Of a stretch of DNA of 64,000 bases, positions 1-12,413 are shown in pieces. The translations under genes and the position numbers were made by a program. The notes below the pieces were generated by a model, which searched no databases, was not told the DNA's origin, and was given only the letters and a program-made list of their open reading frames with translations. Origin of the DNA: Struthidea cinerea. Taxonomy: Eukaryota; Chordata; Aves; Passeriformes; Corcoracidae. Position 1 is the stretch's first letter. Each line of letters begins with the position of its first letter. Where the stretch lies: positions 1,938,971-2,002,970 of the forward strand of contig VZTI01004555.1 of NCBI GenBank assembly GCA_013397865.1, written 5' to 3'.

Positions 1-190
1 ATATAAATTTATTTAGATGCTTGCCTTTAAAACTTAGCTTGTGACTTCTCATGGGAAACAGAGGATGGGTAGGTATAAATCAGCATGTGCTAAATAGAAT
101 GAGTGAGACTTCAAGAAGATAAATCCAAAGGACATGCTCTTAGTGGTCGAGTTAAGCTGAGCTCGAACCCAGTGTTACCATTTCACTCAC

Positions 191-293
191 CTGTGCACAC
201 AAGACCCTCTGGCATGAGTTCGATGGCATGTCCAGCCAGATGAGCTGACATGAGTAGGAGCAGAGTCAGCTTGCAGAGAAGAGTCAGGCTCAT
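191..293 (-). CDS. candidate first coding exon, secreted/membrane protein (unidentified)
   Basis: Seen: an ATG at 291-293 (minus strand) opens 34 codons plus one base and runs to a consensus splice donor, CAG|GTGAGT, with the exon ending at 191. The peptide starts MSLTLLCKLTLLLLMSAHLA, a basic/short n-region followed by a leucine-rich core; a signal-peptidase site is plausible after AGHA, leaving IELMPEGLVCT before the donor. The frame is open upstream to a further ATG at 399-401, but the hydrophobic start at 293 is the natural one for a signal peptide. Intron and later exons would lie left of the window. I do not recognise the protein. Inference only: hydrophobic core plus full donor is suggestive, but such a donor octamer is expected about twice by chance in this much DNA, so the call is weak. 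Confidence 0.3.
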
Positions 294-1202
294 AAACCTT
301 CCTTGGACCACTCCTAGAATTTCCACCTGTGCCAAGGAAGACAGAGGTTTTCCCAGGATTGTTCGAGGGAAAGAGCAGGGTACATTGATTTGGGGCAGCA
401 CGAGAGGCTCATTACTTCATGACTCACACCCAGCCTTGGCTACCCCACATGCAGTGATGGACATCCAGTGTAGAAGATGTGAAAACAAACCCTGAACAAC
501 TCTGCTGGGACAGAGAGAGGAAAAAAAGTTAAACTGCCACTGACAAACAGTGCCATGTATATTCCTGATTAGTTTACATTGAAATATGGCTGCTGACAGG
601 TTATTTTGGGGAAAAGGGCAAGAGCTGGTTGTGTCCCTCACTCTGCTCTCCACTCCACATGGGTGGAGTGTCACTGCAATCGGCTGGAGCCCTTCCACAT
701 ACAGCAAACGGCAGGATTAGCAGTGATGTTTTGCAAATATTCCTCTTACTCAAATAACTTATTAACTAAAATGCTCCATTGGGCTGTAATCACCAGTAGG
801 ATTGTTTTAGTTTATAGTTTCTATGGAGAGCAGTGTGTTTCTGGAAGCTGGGCTGGGTACATTTTTTTTTCTCCAGCTGGAAACCTTGTGTTGAAGAAAG
901 TGGAGATTGTTAGATGTTTTGAAACATGTTCTTCTGCAAAAAAAATTCCCTTTTGAATGACTGATAATAAAAATTAATTTGCATGATGCTACAGGCTGCA
1001 GGCTAAATTGCATGGCTGAGTGGTTATTTAGGAAGATACAGAGTTGCTAAAAGTAGATTCAAGTTCAGAAACAACCTGGCATTGCCCAAGTTTGCAGATC
1101 AGTGAGTGACCACAGAGCAGAGGAATTGAGGAGCTGGTGGCACCACGGGGGATGCTGGGCAGTGGTGGGACTGAATGCCATATGATGCAAATCCCGTTGT
1201 TA
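294..1202. other. unannotated stretch, nothing recognised
   Basis: AT-rich single-copy-looking sequence. No exon, repeat family or structured RNA could be recognised. Open frames here are short and lack coding character or splice sites. Confidence 0.5.
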
Positions 1203-1548
1203 AGCACAGAATCACAGAACAACAAGAGTTGGAAAGGACTCATAAGGATCAAGTCCAGCTCCTGGTTCTGCACAGAACAGCCCCAAGACTCACACAATGT
1301 GCCTGAGAGAGTGGCGAAAAGTTTCTTAAAACTGTGAGGCTTGGGGCCATGACCACTTCTCTGGGCCACCTGTTCCAGTGCCCAACCACCCTCCGGGTGA
1401 AGAACCTTTTCCTAATACCCAACCTAAACCTCCCCTGACACAGCTTCAGGCCATTCCCTTGGGTTCTGTCACTGGTCACCAAAAAGAAGAAATCTGTGCC
1501 TGCCTCTGCTCTCCCGTGCGAGGGAGCTGTAGACCATGGTGAGGTGCG
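1203..1548 (-). mobile_element. CR1 LINE fragment, 3' end, minus orientation
   Basis: On the plus strand the block begins with the reverse complement of the CR1 tail (cacagaatcacagaac, then gttggaaaggactcataagg). It continues through the usual CR1 3' ORF landmarks in reverse: a run around cctgttccagtgcccaacca (1370-1390), gtgaagaaccttttcctaat, cccaacctaaacctcccctg, and the ggccattccctt block, fading near 1548. The element is therefore 5'-truncated and inserted in minus orientation, as is normal for CR1. CR1 is the dominant LINE of birds and other reptiles and supports the avian assignment. No intact reverse transcriptase remains. Confidence 0.93.
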
Positions 1549-4500
1549 TGTGGGTGGAAAAAGGCCAATAATTCAGCTTGAAGGCGTAGGTTTGGTGGCA
1601 CTCAGGGAGGGCTGAGCACTGGCATCTGCTCAGGGCAGGCAGCAAGGTTATTGCCAGCAGCAGGTCTTGGCCAAACATCACTGTAGCAGCAGGTTTGGCT
1701 CCTCAACACTCCAGCTGTTCATGTCCAACAGAGGCAGCTGTGTCCTGGAGAGGAGAGAAGGGTGTGTAGCAACATCAGGCGACTGCTGATCGGAACGTAG
1801 AATATTTGAGCTATTTCACTCTCTGTGTATGAAGCTCAGTGTCAGCACCACAAAAGCAAATGTCAAAAGGAGAAGAGTCAAGAACTGAAGAGTAACAGCT
1901 CTGGTAACTACATGCATGTTTCTACCCATTAGTTTGGAGATGTAATCCCTAAATCATGCCATCCTCACCAGTATGTTTTATGCAAACTGTTGCAGTCTCC
2001 AGGAGCTGCAAGTGAAAACACTGTTGTTAAACTCATATTCTTACATCATGTGTGATTCTTGTCCAATTTGCTAAGCAGCAGTGTACAGTATCACATTGTG
2101 TGGGCATTATTTGGTAGTCTTTTGTGATTTTTAACATTTCTGAGATTCTAGGCATATAAATTGCTGCTTTTTAGTTTGGAATGAAAAGGGAAAAAACAAT
2201 AGGCGTGCCACTTTAACCATCACATCACCTCAGTACTATGCTCTTAGCAGGGAACACTTAAAAACTGCTCAGCAACCTTCCTCCTGCCCCAAGAAGAGGC
2301 AGCCAGAACCTGCCTGTCTGTGAGGGCACTGTCTCCTGGACAGACCCCACTGATGAGAAAGTTTGTCAATCCCACAGGTGCAAGCAGTTGTGGATGTCAG
2401 GTGTAAAAATGCAGAACACTGTTGAGGAAAGGTGGATACTCTCATGACAGTAAAGGTGGAGGTTTTCAAAATCTGAGGTCTGACCATATAAATCTTGTGT
2501 AACTTCAGCTCAGACAGATAAAGTGGCTATGCCTGTGTTTGTGGTGGAACAAGAACCAGAACAGAGGTCTAGGGTCTCCTACAACCCGGCAAGAGACACT
2601 TCTCCCCCTCAGTTAATCCATCTTCTTCTAAATCATTTATGGATGTTTTGAGGCTGCTTATGAAGTTCAGAGGCACTAGGCTGAAGAAGAAAGTGCAGAG
2701 AGGCATTGCATGTGCTGTCAGCCCCCCGGGATGTGTCCATCTGCTCTCGTGCGCTAACGAAGACCTGCTGCGTGATGCCTTTCAGGAAGCTCCAGTCTGC
2801 AGGGTCTTTTGCATTAATCTTTAATATGCATTCTGTGTGCTGATCATATAGGAATTCAGACAGAAACTAGGTTGCTTAGCAAAGATGGGGCATATTAGCT
2901 GACTTCTTCTCCAGGCTGTGGGCCAAATCCACCAGCCTCTGGTGCAGGAGGCCAGCTTGGGTTAACATTCCCTTTTGCAATATTCTCTGTTTTCCAAAAT
3001 GGAGAAGGAAACATGTCAGCACTGTAAGGGATCCCATTCTGTGTTTTTTAATCCTTCCTTTGGTTGAGCTACCTGATCTCTCTAAGAAGACACTTGAGGA
3101 AAGTCCTCAGTGGAGGACCAGCAAAGCTGCCAAGAAATGCACACCATATGAACAGGGCCACAACCACTTCAAAAGTAAGATCCAGTTACAGTCCAAATAT
3201 CCAAATTCAGTGTATTACTCATGTAGAATCAGGTCTACAAAGTGGCAAGAAGTACCTCCCTGATCTGTGTAGAACATCACCTTCGAGGTTCATGAGCACA
3301 ACTTCACCAGACCTAGCCCAGCAGCATGGACACTGCTGGGGCTGTTTTATGCCTTTGTGATAGAAGTTGAGTATGTGTTAGTATGTGTCACATTAGACAC
3401 TGGAGGTTCCTGCTCTGTCCTGTATACTGTGTGCAGGGCATTTTGCTTTGAGTTGGCAGCAAACCATAACTCAGAGGATAATGGTATCCTCTGGAGCAGA
3501 GCTGATGGTCACCCTAGGAAAGTTTAGTATTTGATGTTTGGCACCATGTGCTCTGTGGCAGTATGTCTCATTCATTTTGTGTATGTTTAACTTTTGTAAA
3601 TTCACTGCTCTGCAGTGGTGCAGTATTTACAAACCTACCTAGTGTGAGACAACCCCTACAGCAAATGCTGCTACAGAAGCTCTGCTGCTTGTGAACACTT
3701 CAGGCGTGGTCACACTACAGTGAGAGCTCTATTCTGCTCTGGTGTAAAGCATGGGCCTTACCCTGCTGTCTGCAGTCATGCATCTGCTAAGGGCCCACAT
3801 CATCTCATGTTAATGGCACAAAATAGTTGCCTGTTGTGAATTTTTCTTTCTAAGTTGGAGTAGTTACACAAGCAGGAAGATTTTGCTAAAATGTAGCAGC
3901 ATCTGGTTCTCATTTTGGGAATCAGCCATTTATCCAATTTTCTATGACTAAGACTCAAGAGGTCAAATGACTTCAGGCACAGAGCTGGTGGATCAGGTTG
4001 ATTTACATCTCAAGATGCTATTCATTCTCTCCTTTGGCCTCCAGATGTTACAGAACAAGACAAGACAGAGTTTCCAGCATTGAGGCAGTATTGCCTGTCT
4101 CTTCTCATGTAACCTACAACCACCAATGCATTAAGACTCTGTAAGATCCCGCCATGGTGTTTTCCCAAGCCTGTAGATGTTTTCTGATTAGGTATGTATG
4201 CTGGCTTTAGCCAAATCCCCACTTAAGTGCTGCACTCTATGTATCTAGGTCATTTGCACAACATTTTTATTGTAAATCTGGAATAATAAGCACAGCTCTT
4301 GGCAGAGTTCTGCATGGCAGAAACACTTCATGTCTTTGAATAAATACATGGGAGCTTTCCTGGACAGAAAGAAAGAAAAAACCACCCCAAAAATCAAAAG
4401 AACAAACTGGTTAATTTGTCTATAGTTTTTCTGGCAACTCAAGAGTAACCAGGAGAGATAACTGGAGAGACTCGGAGCTGTCGCTGTTACTCTACTTTCA

Positions 4501-7500
4501 GGCAAAAGTGTTGTGCAGTCCTTGCACCATTTCACCTGCCTCCTCCTGTGTCAGCCCTCTCTTGGTTTGGCCCTGGGCACCTGCAGTGGTGAATGCAGCA
4601 AAACCCTGCTGGTTTTGTCCTTGCCGGAGCCAGCTCACCCACACAGCTGTGCTCCCTGTGTGGGCTGTCGAGGGGAGCAGGGCTGGTGGCAGAGGGGAGA
4701 GGGGGAATAGGCAAAGGGCACCCAAAGGGGGGCAGGCTCGAGCCTCAGGCAGGGTATGGACCAGGCACGTCTGTGAAGGCAGAACGCTGCCGGCAGCTCC
4801 TGCTGATTTCCCCCCAACCCTTGTGCCTACAGAGCAGAACCCACTGCCAAAGACACCGCGCTCCTGAGGTATCGCCAGTACAAAACCACCAAAAGGCAGT
4901 TGCTACCCCTAAAGAGTTTAAAGTCAAATCACTTGGAAGGAAAGCTTTGGCTTGGTTACATTAGTGCTTATCACGACCCAAGCCAGATGCCAGGTTGTGA
5001 CAAAATCACCTCTTGTGAAAACAAGGTAATTACACATCTGGGTTATTTGTGAATCAGTTCTTTCCTCTTTGCTGGAATGAGTTGCAACCACCCAAGCAAT
5101 GTAGTTTGCTGGGTTGTTCACAGAGTGATGCATGGCCAGCAGCACTGCGGCCCAAACACGCTGAGGCTCTGCACGTGAGAAGGGCACACATCACTGTTAG
5201 AAGCCCGAAAATCTTTGGAGAATGCAATAAAAAGTGAACTGACTCAGAGAGCTGGCCTTGCTTGGGACAGCAGCTTAGCGTGATAAGCACCATCTCTTGT
5301 TCTGTCTATTTCAATAAATTACTGAGCATTTCTACAAAGCAGGGGTTTAAAATACCTTCATTTTATTCTATCTTTCTTCCCTTTGACACCCAAACTCATC
5401 CCTCAGCTGCAGTGAACCTTAAGCAATGCCAGCAAATTGAAAGGATTACTACCCGTGGATCTTCAAGCAGGGTTTGTACCCACACACCAAAATTTACATT
5501 TTTTAATAGCTTCTTTTTCACAAAATGCATATGAAATCCATACAGATGATTTCTAGCAGGACAGTGGTTCATGCTGAGCCAGCAAATAATTCTCTAGTCT
5601 TATTTTGAATCAATCTTGGAACAAGTTTTAGCTCTGCATGTACAAACTGGGCCAAAACAAAATGGGTGGGGAAAAAGACACAAGGCCCTTTGTCCTCTCT
5701 GGAATTCGTTTAAAACCTCAGGGATGAATAAGGCACTTTATTTAACCCATCTGGCTATAAATAGGCAGCAGCACCTTAGCCGCTGTGTGAACCAGGTAAT
5801 TCAGATGTGCCTCCTCAGTTACACTTGAGGGCACAGCTTCAGTCTCAGATGTGTCCCTGCACTAAAGGGTCATTAAAGGCAACTGAGGGCACTGGGTGTG
5901 GTCCAAAGGGAGAGCTTGGGCTGGAAGGAAGGTGCTGAGGCCAGCAGGAGTCAAAAGGCTGCTTTGCTTTTGCTCATTTTTCTGGTTGCTTGGCGCTTTT
6001 AAGCAGCAAGTCTTTCTGGCACTTAGCATCCCAAACCCATCTTCATTTTTTTTCTTGTTCCTACTGGAGCAAAACTGGTTTCAGCACCATGGGAGTGAAT
6101 GTTCATCCCTGTGGTATCATCCCTTGAGGGTTTCATGATGGAAAAAGCACCAAGAGTTGCTCTTCCCTCTCGCAGACCCTTCACAAGAATGGGAGTAGCT
6201 CCCACCCTGCCAAGGGATGCCGTCCCAGCACCTCCACGTCACACCTCAGGGCCACATTAACCAAAACCAGGATGGACAGAAACACCTGAGATTTAGAGAA
6301 ACCTCTCTGCCCCTGGGCAGATGATCCCAGCCCCTGGGCTCATGAGAAGGGGGGAGGCCCCAGCCACATGTGTGTCCTGCTGTGGGACAGGAGTGCTGGT
6401 GTCTGTTCATGGCCACTGAGAATCAAAGAAACAACCATGCTGCTTCCAGAGCCAGTGCACCCCACAGCTGTGTGGAGACCTTTATTGTGTCCAGTTCACT
6501 TTGTCCTGCCTCAGCTGTAAATTTTGGGGGGAAAAAGCTAATTGCTTCCCACCACACTTCTGAGCTAGGCTTTATAGACCAGTACCAGTGAAATAGCAGC
6601 TGAATTGCTCACTTTCATGCCACGTTCAGTTTATGTTGTTCCATCTCTGTGTTTTTGGTTGCAGTTCTGTATTTGCCAGATTTCACCAGCCTGAAGGTGG
6701 ATGTTCGAGGCTGCCACGGGAGGGCTGAGTGGATGAGAAAGGTGCTCTTTCTTCTTGTTCAAGTCATCATCAGTGAATAGCTGACAGTAACAATAGGTTA
6801 TTCTTAGATTTCCAGTGCCGGAAATCTGGAGCTTTCTCCAGATCCTGAGTCTGGCTGTACGTCCCAACAGCATCCCAGTCCCAAGGGTTTTCATGGCTTC
6901 ATCTCCTACTGAATAGTAATGCGTGGGGGTACAGTTGTCAGGGCTATGGAGGACACGTGGGTATGTGACAATACACAACCTATGTTTCACAAATTAAATG
7001 ACTAATTCATAAAGAGAATTTGTCACACTCCAGGAGCCACGCTGAAGCTGAATGCTGGCTTGATTGCAAACATCCATTTAATGGCTGGACTCACTGCAAT
7101 TATGGGCATTTTAAACAGATTTTCCTTGGTGTGTGGGCACAAATCCTCAGGCAGGATGAAAAGATCCTTGTCCTTTCTGGTGTAAGGTCTGGGGTCTGAG
7201 AGCTGAGTGTGAGCCCCCAGTCCCTGTCCCCACCTCCCTGGAGACCCCTGCTCCTCCACTCCTACCCACCAGGCTCAGGGAAGGTCTCTGGGAGGGAGGT
7301 CTGCTAAGATTAGATGCGAGGTTTTTGGGCTCTTCATGGCAGATGTATCAGAGAAAATGAAGGAAAATATTTCACCAGTGTTCTTAGAGGAAAACTTTTT
7401 AATGTTTCAAATTTATTTTTCCCCCTTTTTTTTTTTTAAGAGGGAAAAACAAAAAAAATTGTTAAAGTCTTAATTTTCCAGAACCGAGTGAATTTAAACT

Positions 7501-9384
7501 ATGGAGAGTTGCTGTCTCTGAAATGAAAGCCATCTGTTTTAAAAGACAGAGGGAAGAAGGGTGTCTTGCTCTAAGTTGTGGTGGAAGCAGTGCATACGAC
7601 ATAAGCTTTCGTAACATGAAAGTGAGGGATCTTCTGTTTGTTATGGGAGTCATGGCCCTCTGTGGTTGTCAGGCAGCACCTTTCTCCCAAAAGGATTCAC
7701 AAAAATACTGGAATTTAAAAAAATTTTAAAAGAAAAAAAAAAAAAGATGGTAAAACCACAAATTAGGCTTGATTTAATTTAGATGTTACATTTTTCAGTT
7801 TAACATGATTTAAAAAGTCAGTTTTCATCTCTTACTAGTAGTTTAAATAAAAGCTAATTCCACTGAAAATGTTACTTGCTTCTTTAGACAGAAGTGTCAA
7901 GCAGAACACATCTAAAAGAAAAACACTAAGCAGATGTCTGATTAAAAATAAATGAAAATGTCTCACGTCAATGGAATAACCTGGGGATCCAGTAGACGTG
8001 AGTTTAAAATACAAATGTTAGAAGCAAGACAACAGTGTTCCCACACTCATCCTATTTAATTAATTACAGATAAACTCCCCCTGCCTTCAGCCTCAAGGAA
8101 AGAAAACAGCCAGGACGCCGCACAGATCTCACAGCAACATAAGATCGGCACCAGTTGAACTTGCATCCCCTGGAGCCATCAGGCAGCACCTGTTGCATTC
8201 TTATGTGGCTGAACACCACGCAGGAAAACCCCAGATGGAAGGGACAGCTCCTAGGGAGGTGAGGAGATAGCGGTGTCAGTCCCTTTGCCATCCCACCCTC
8301 AGAGTAATGTATGCCTGGACATGAGATTTTCCATGCATGGTGCATGGAAACTCCAGTACTGAGTGACATCAAGCATCAGGTTTGCAAGCAGTGTCGAAGC
8401 TGGCTCACTGCCCCAGCCTGGGACACAGCAAATTCTCCTTGCCATGCCACCACTGCCAGCAGGCACAGCCAGGCAGTGGCAGGGAACTAGCTTTGACCCC
8501 GAGCAATGCTTCTGTCATGCTGATTTACCCATCTCAGAGAGCAGCAGCTGCTTTTGAGCTGGGTAAGTAAGATGCAGCTTCACCCTCCAGTTATCTGATC
8601 CTTTGCTTTTTGGCAACTCGACATTTTGGGAAAAGATTGGTTGTTCACTGGCAGACCATCTCTCTGCCTCTCATCTTCTCTGCCACATGACCCTGCTCTC
8701 TTTGCACAGGGTGTAGGTTTCCAGTAATGTGAGTTCCTGCTGGGCTCCACAATTGCCTTTCCAGAAACGTTAAAAATGTGCATTGCATTAAAAGGTGAAT
8801 GAAGATGAGCCAACGGGCTCTGGTAGCACAGCAAGGCAGGGCACCAGCAGGGCGAGCAGGGCAGAGAGGAAATCCCGAAACAGAAGCAGGGAGTGTTGAG
8901 CTGCCTGGTCAAGGAAGGGCTCGAAGGAAAGAGATGGCAATGGCAGCTGTCACTGATGTAAATCTGAATTTATCAGTGTAGGAGCATGTAGTTTGGAGGG
9001 CCTGGGTGAGGATTAGCGTGGAGCAAAGGCAGCCCTAGAGTGGGCTGAGTTCCCTGTACTAGTAGTAGGACACACACCATCACACATAACCCTTTCCATG
9101 TTTGAACAAAGACACTGTGGATACACTGCTTCTTCCAATCAGTTCAGTATAGGCATTTAATAGGCTAAATGGTGTAATACATCTACAGGACATACATTAG
9201 TCGAGTATTATGTACAGGTGGCATTTTACAAAATTAGAAAGAACTGAAATAGAGCAAAATTCAACAATGTCTTACTCCATAAAACTTCCTTTCTGCACTA
9301 CATGAAATATTCTACAAGCTAGACTAGAAAAATATGACTGAATGTCTTTTTTTCTTTTTAGTTTCTACAAAGCTTTTAATCCAG
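1549..9384. other. intergenic stretch, no gene recognised
   Basis: Mostly AT-rich sequence with short homopolymer tracts (T-rich at 7419-7438, A-rich at 7730-7745). Open frames up to 123 codons (for example 4593-4964 plus, 6631-6990 minus) match no family I know and lack supporting splice sites. No CR1 or LTR fragment was recognised. It separates the downstream end of the LBH-family gene from the candidate exon at the left edge. Confidence 0.45.
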
Positions 9385-9389
9385 AAAAA

Positions 9390-12336
9390 AATACAAAACA
9401 ACTATTGAGTTTATTAGAGAGACAACGCTTGCACACAGACAAAGTAAGTGGACATTCATAGACCTGCAAGTTGAATAAATAGGGCTTGTTTGTATAAAAC
9501 AATTTTCTCTCTATCTTGCTCTCCTGTTTTAGGGCCTCTGGCCCATGGTCAGAAAAATAAAAATGGGAGGAGGAGTTTGGCTTTGCACGGTTGTTAAACT
9601 GAGGCCACACAGCTTTAGGAGAAAGCTTTAGTTGGAAGCAACCATTTGCTTCAGGTAAAACACTTCAGGGGAGCACCGCAAAAGAGGAGAAAGGAAAGAG
9701 AGGAGTAATTAGGCTGGAAGAAGGAAATCTGGGATTTCTATACCAGCTGCAGCTTTACATACAAGGATGAAAAAAAGTAGTGGTGCTAGCGTGGCATTTT
9801 TTCAGGGTGTATGTAGAATTTAGTTGTTTCTTTGGGAAACATATTTAGGGAAGTGCCATTGACCTCAGGTGGAAATAGGATAAGGGCCATCCAGAGCAGG
9901 AAGGGAGGGAGCGTCTGAAAGCAGATAGAGAGCACAGAAAATTGGGGGAAGTGTTTCAAACAACTGTTTTTCCTTTTATAAAGCAAAAAGCAAATTAAGT
10001 GATACATCTAACGTCATTCCTCACAGAGCTGGGCAGATGCAGATTGGAAGGAAATCACACAGCTAAAAATATGTCGTCACTGCTGTTTTCTCCCCAGAGC
10101 TTTGTAAAACTTCTTGACAGTCGATGCAAAAGCAGCATTTAAAGAGCACCTCCCATCAGCCCAGCTGCCTCTCCAGCACAGCTCTCCTCCTGCCACGGTG
10201 GGTCCGAGCTGGGGACCTCCCTCCCCTCACTGCTCGAGTGCCAACACATAGCTCCAGCTTGTGCTTGCTCCACTGGCTTTACCAGAAAACTGTCACCAGT
10301 GAAGGGGGTGACAGGGACAGTAGCCAGATTTAGGAAGTGCTCTTGAAACCTTCAGTTACTCTGGTGAAATTCGATGCTCTGACCAGAATCCCACTCACCC
10401 AACAAAGTAATTCTAACAGTGTAGGCAAGAAAGTCTACATCAAGAAGGCAAAACAGATTGTTATATAGATTGAGAGAGCAAAGTGTAACTTAAGTATCAC
10501 ATTATACTGTACTACACTGCTTATAAAAAGGGTCCTAGATCCCAAACACCCCCAATAATGAGCTATAGTTTTGTACATAAATTAATGTTGCTGTGAAGTA
10601 AAATAGTCTCTTTCCTTTGTAATAAACATTCATTGCACAGAATTCTTTGTAAGTAAATATATTAAATTTGGTTGCTAAGAAGGTATAAACTTATTAATAC
10701 ATCTGGCCAGTAAATTTTATCGACCATCACACAATTAAAAGTTGTTGTTAGCGAAAATTATTACTGGAGAAAAGAAAGCACTTAGAAGCCGACTTAGGAG
10801 TTAATGCTGGAAGAAATCCTGTTATTTCACTCCACCTACAGTGAGCAGCTTCTTCTGGATGCAACATTAATTGGAAGTACAGACCCCATCCAGCCCTGCA
10901 GAGACGGAGAAAGCCAGCTTTGCAGCTTACAGGACACTTGTCACTGACACAGTCACACCCCTCTGAGCACAGGCAGCATCCACCCCAGCAGCCCATCCAA
11001 CGGGTCGTGGCTTGGGCTGAGATCGGTGCTTCTCCTAGGACAGTGGGAGGGAGTCTCTGGGAGGTCCCTGTGCAGGAAGGGATTCACTCCTGTCAAAATG
11101 AACCCCAAATTCCCAAGGAAAATCCACTGGAGGGCAGAGGTGTCCAGAGATAGCTTGTCCCACCATGAGCTCTGGGCTCCAGGAGGTGACAGTGCAACCA
11201 AAGCTGAGGGGGCCGGGCTGCAGGCGAGGAGGGCACCCCTTGGCACATGTGTTCCTGCCAGCAGTGCCAACTTGGGTGGGAGGGAGGCAGGTGTTTGTCC
11301 TTCCACCATGGCTCTCCTGCACCCCTCTTGCTGCAGGTGGCTCAGGGCAAACCTGGAGCCAGGCAAAACGGAGGACAGGTTTGGGATGTGCTGTGGAGCT
11401 CCTGCCACCTACCCCCTACCACCACCCAGCTCAGGGCAAGGGAGGAGCAGCTGTGCCTCTGCACCTACGCTACACACCAAACATACCAAAGAAGTAATGT
11501 CACAACAATCTCTATTAACAAGGAGGGACAAAGCCAGCCCTGGGGGAAGCAGGAGCCATCTCACTGGCTTCAGGGACGAGAAATGCACCCCACACTATGG
11601 CTGGACCTGGCCTGCAGAGTGCACGAACAGCACGATCCACCCAACCAAGCCCAACACAGACAGTCTCACTCCACCAACACCAGTGACCAGCCCATTGCTT
11701 CGTCAAGGTACAGCGAGAAAGCGCTTCCAAAAGGCATCAGCCTTGCTGAAAAGGCAGCTAAGGAAAGGCTGGTTCGTCCAAATATGCACAGGTTAGCCAA
11801 AGGGAGAGAACTGCTCTGGGCTGCCCCAGGGTGGCAGCCTGGAGGCAAACCTTGCCCTTGCGTCTCTATACAAAAGTTACAAAATCAACTGGTGACATTA
11901 TATTACATCTATTGTCCATAATATCACAGTGCTAGTTTAAAATGGCTAAAAAAAGAAATTTTTAGATTTAAGACATTCCTCCTGTAGAAACGCAACCCCT
12001 TTGTCCTGCTGTTGATACCTGAAAGCGGCCTTTCTTGAAAAAGATAAAACCAATGAAATGCACTAATTAAAATTAGGAGCATCTTTTCCTTGACAGCTTT
12101 GTATTTCCTAACGCATCCCATTGTTTCCCAAGGGGAAATTAAACAAATAATATGAATCCCAGCCTGAAAATCAAAATGTTAGAAGAACAGTTCTAAAGCC
12201 CAGATGCTTCTTACCAGGTACAAACTAAATAAAACCCTTGCAGATTGAAATACAGATTACTTTGACATGTCTTCAGAGTGTGTTAGCTTTCCAACAACAT
12301 TCACAATGAAGTTTCACTTCTGAGGCCATGGAGTTC
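9390..12336 (-). other. LBHD2: putative 3' UTR of LBH-family gene
   Basis: Inferred from the stop codon at 12337-12339 and the poly(A) signal at 9410-9415, giving about 2.9 kb. The middle part (10.9-11.9 kb) is GC-rich and stop-poor, so long antisense frames arise on the plus strand; these look incidental. The 10.35-10.75 kb part is AT-rich and also carries a plus-strand AATAAA at 10621-10626. No repeat was recognised. RNA evidence would be needed to confirm continuity. Confidence 0.4.
9410..9415 (-). promoter_or_regulatory. poly(A) signal AATAAA, probable end of LBH-family transcript
   Basis: The minus strand reads AATAAA here, followed within about 15-40 nt by a U/GU-rich stretch (ttgttttgtatttttttctg on the minus strand, at 9378-9397). 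That is the normal arrangement for cleavage near 9385-9395. I found no other AATAAA on the minus strand between here and the stop codon at 12337; an ATTAAA variant lies just beyond at 9375-9380. Assignment to the LBH-family gene is by position and strand. Confidence 0.5.
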
Positions 12337-12413
12337 CTACTCATTCTCTTCAGTTCTGCTTTCCAGAGTATCTGTATTGTCTTCCACTTCTTGAGCTGGC
12401 TGTGCTAAGGTAT
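12337..12413 (-). CDS. LBHD2: LBH-family gene, last coding exon
   Basis: A strong acceptor (gagctgtttctttgcag on the minus strand) precedes the exon at 12413. The first two bases complete a split Asp codon with the final G of the previous exon. Then come 24 codons, TLAQPAQEVEDNTDT through LESRTEENE, and a TAG stop at 12337-12339. The peptide is acidic, as expected for an LBH-family C-terminus. Without this exon, the previous exon would read through its donor to a stop at 13510-13512, six codons later. Confidence 0.8.

Noticed and set aside
150..180. tRNA B-box-like ggttcgagctc on the minus strand
   Set aside because: Deviates at a conserved C and no A box or cloverleaf can be folded around it.
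11026..11921. Two overlapping plus-strand frames of 256 and 224 codons
   Set aside because: They overlap each other in different frames in GC-rich, stop-poor DNA, antisense to the putative 3' UTR, with no recognisable domain.
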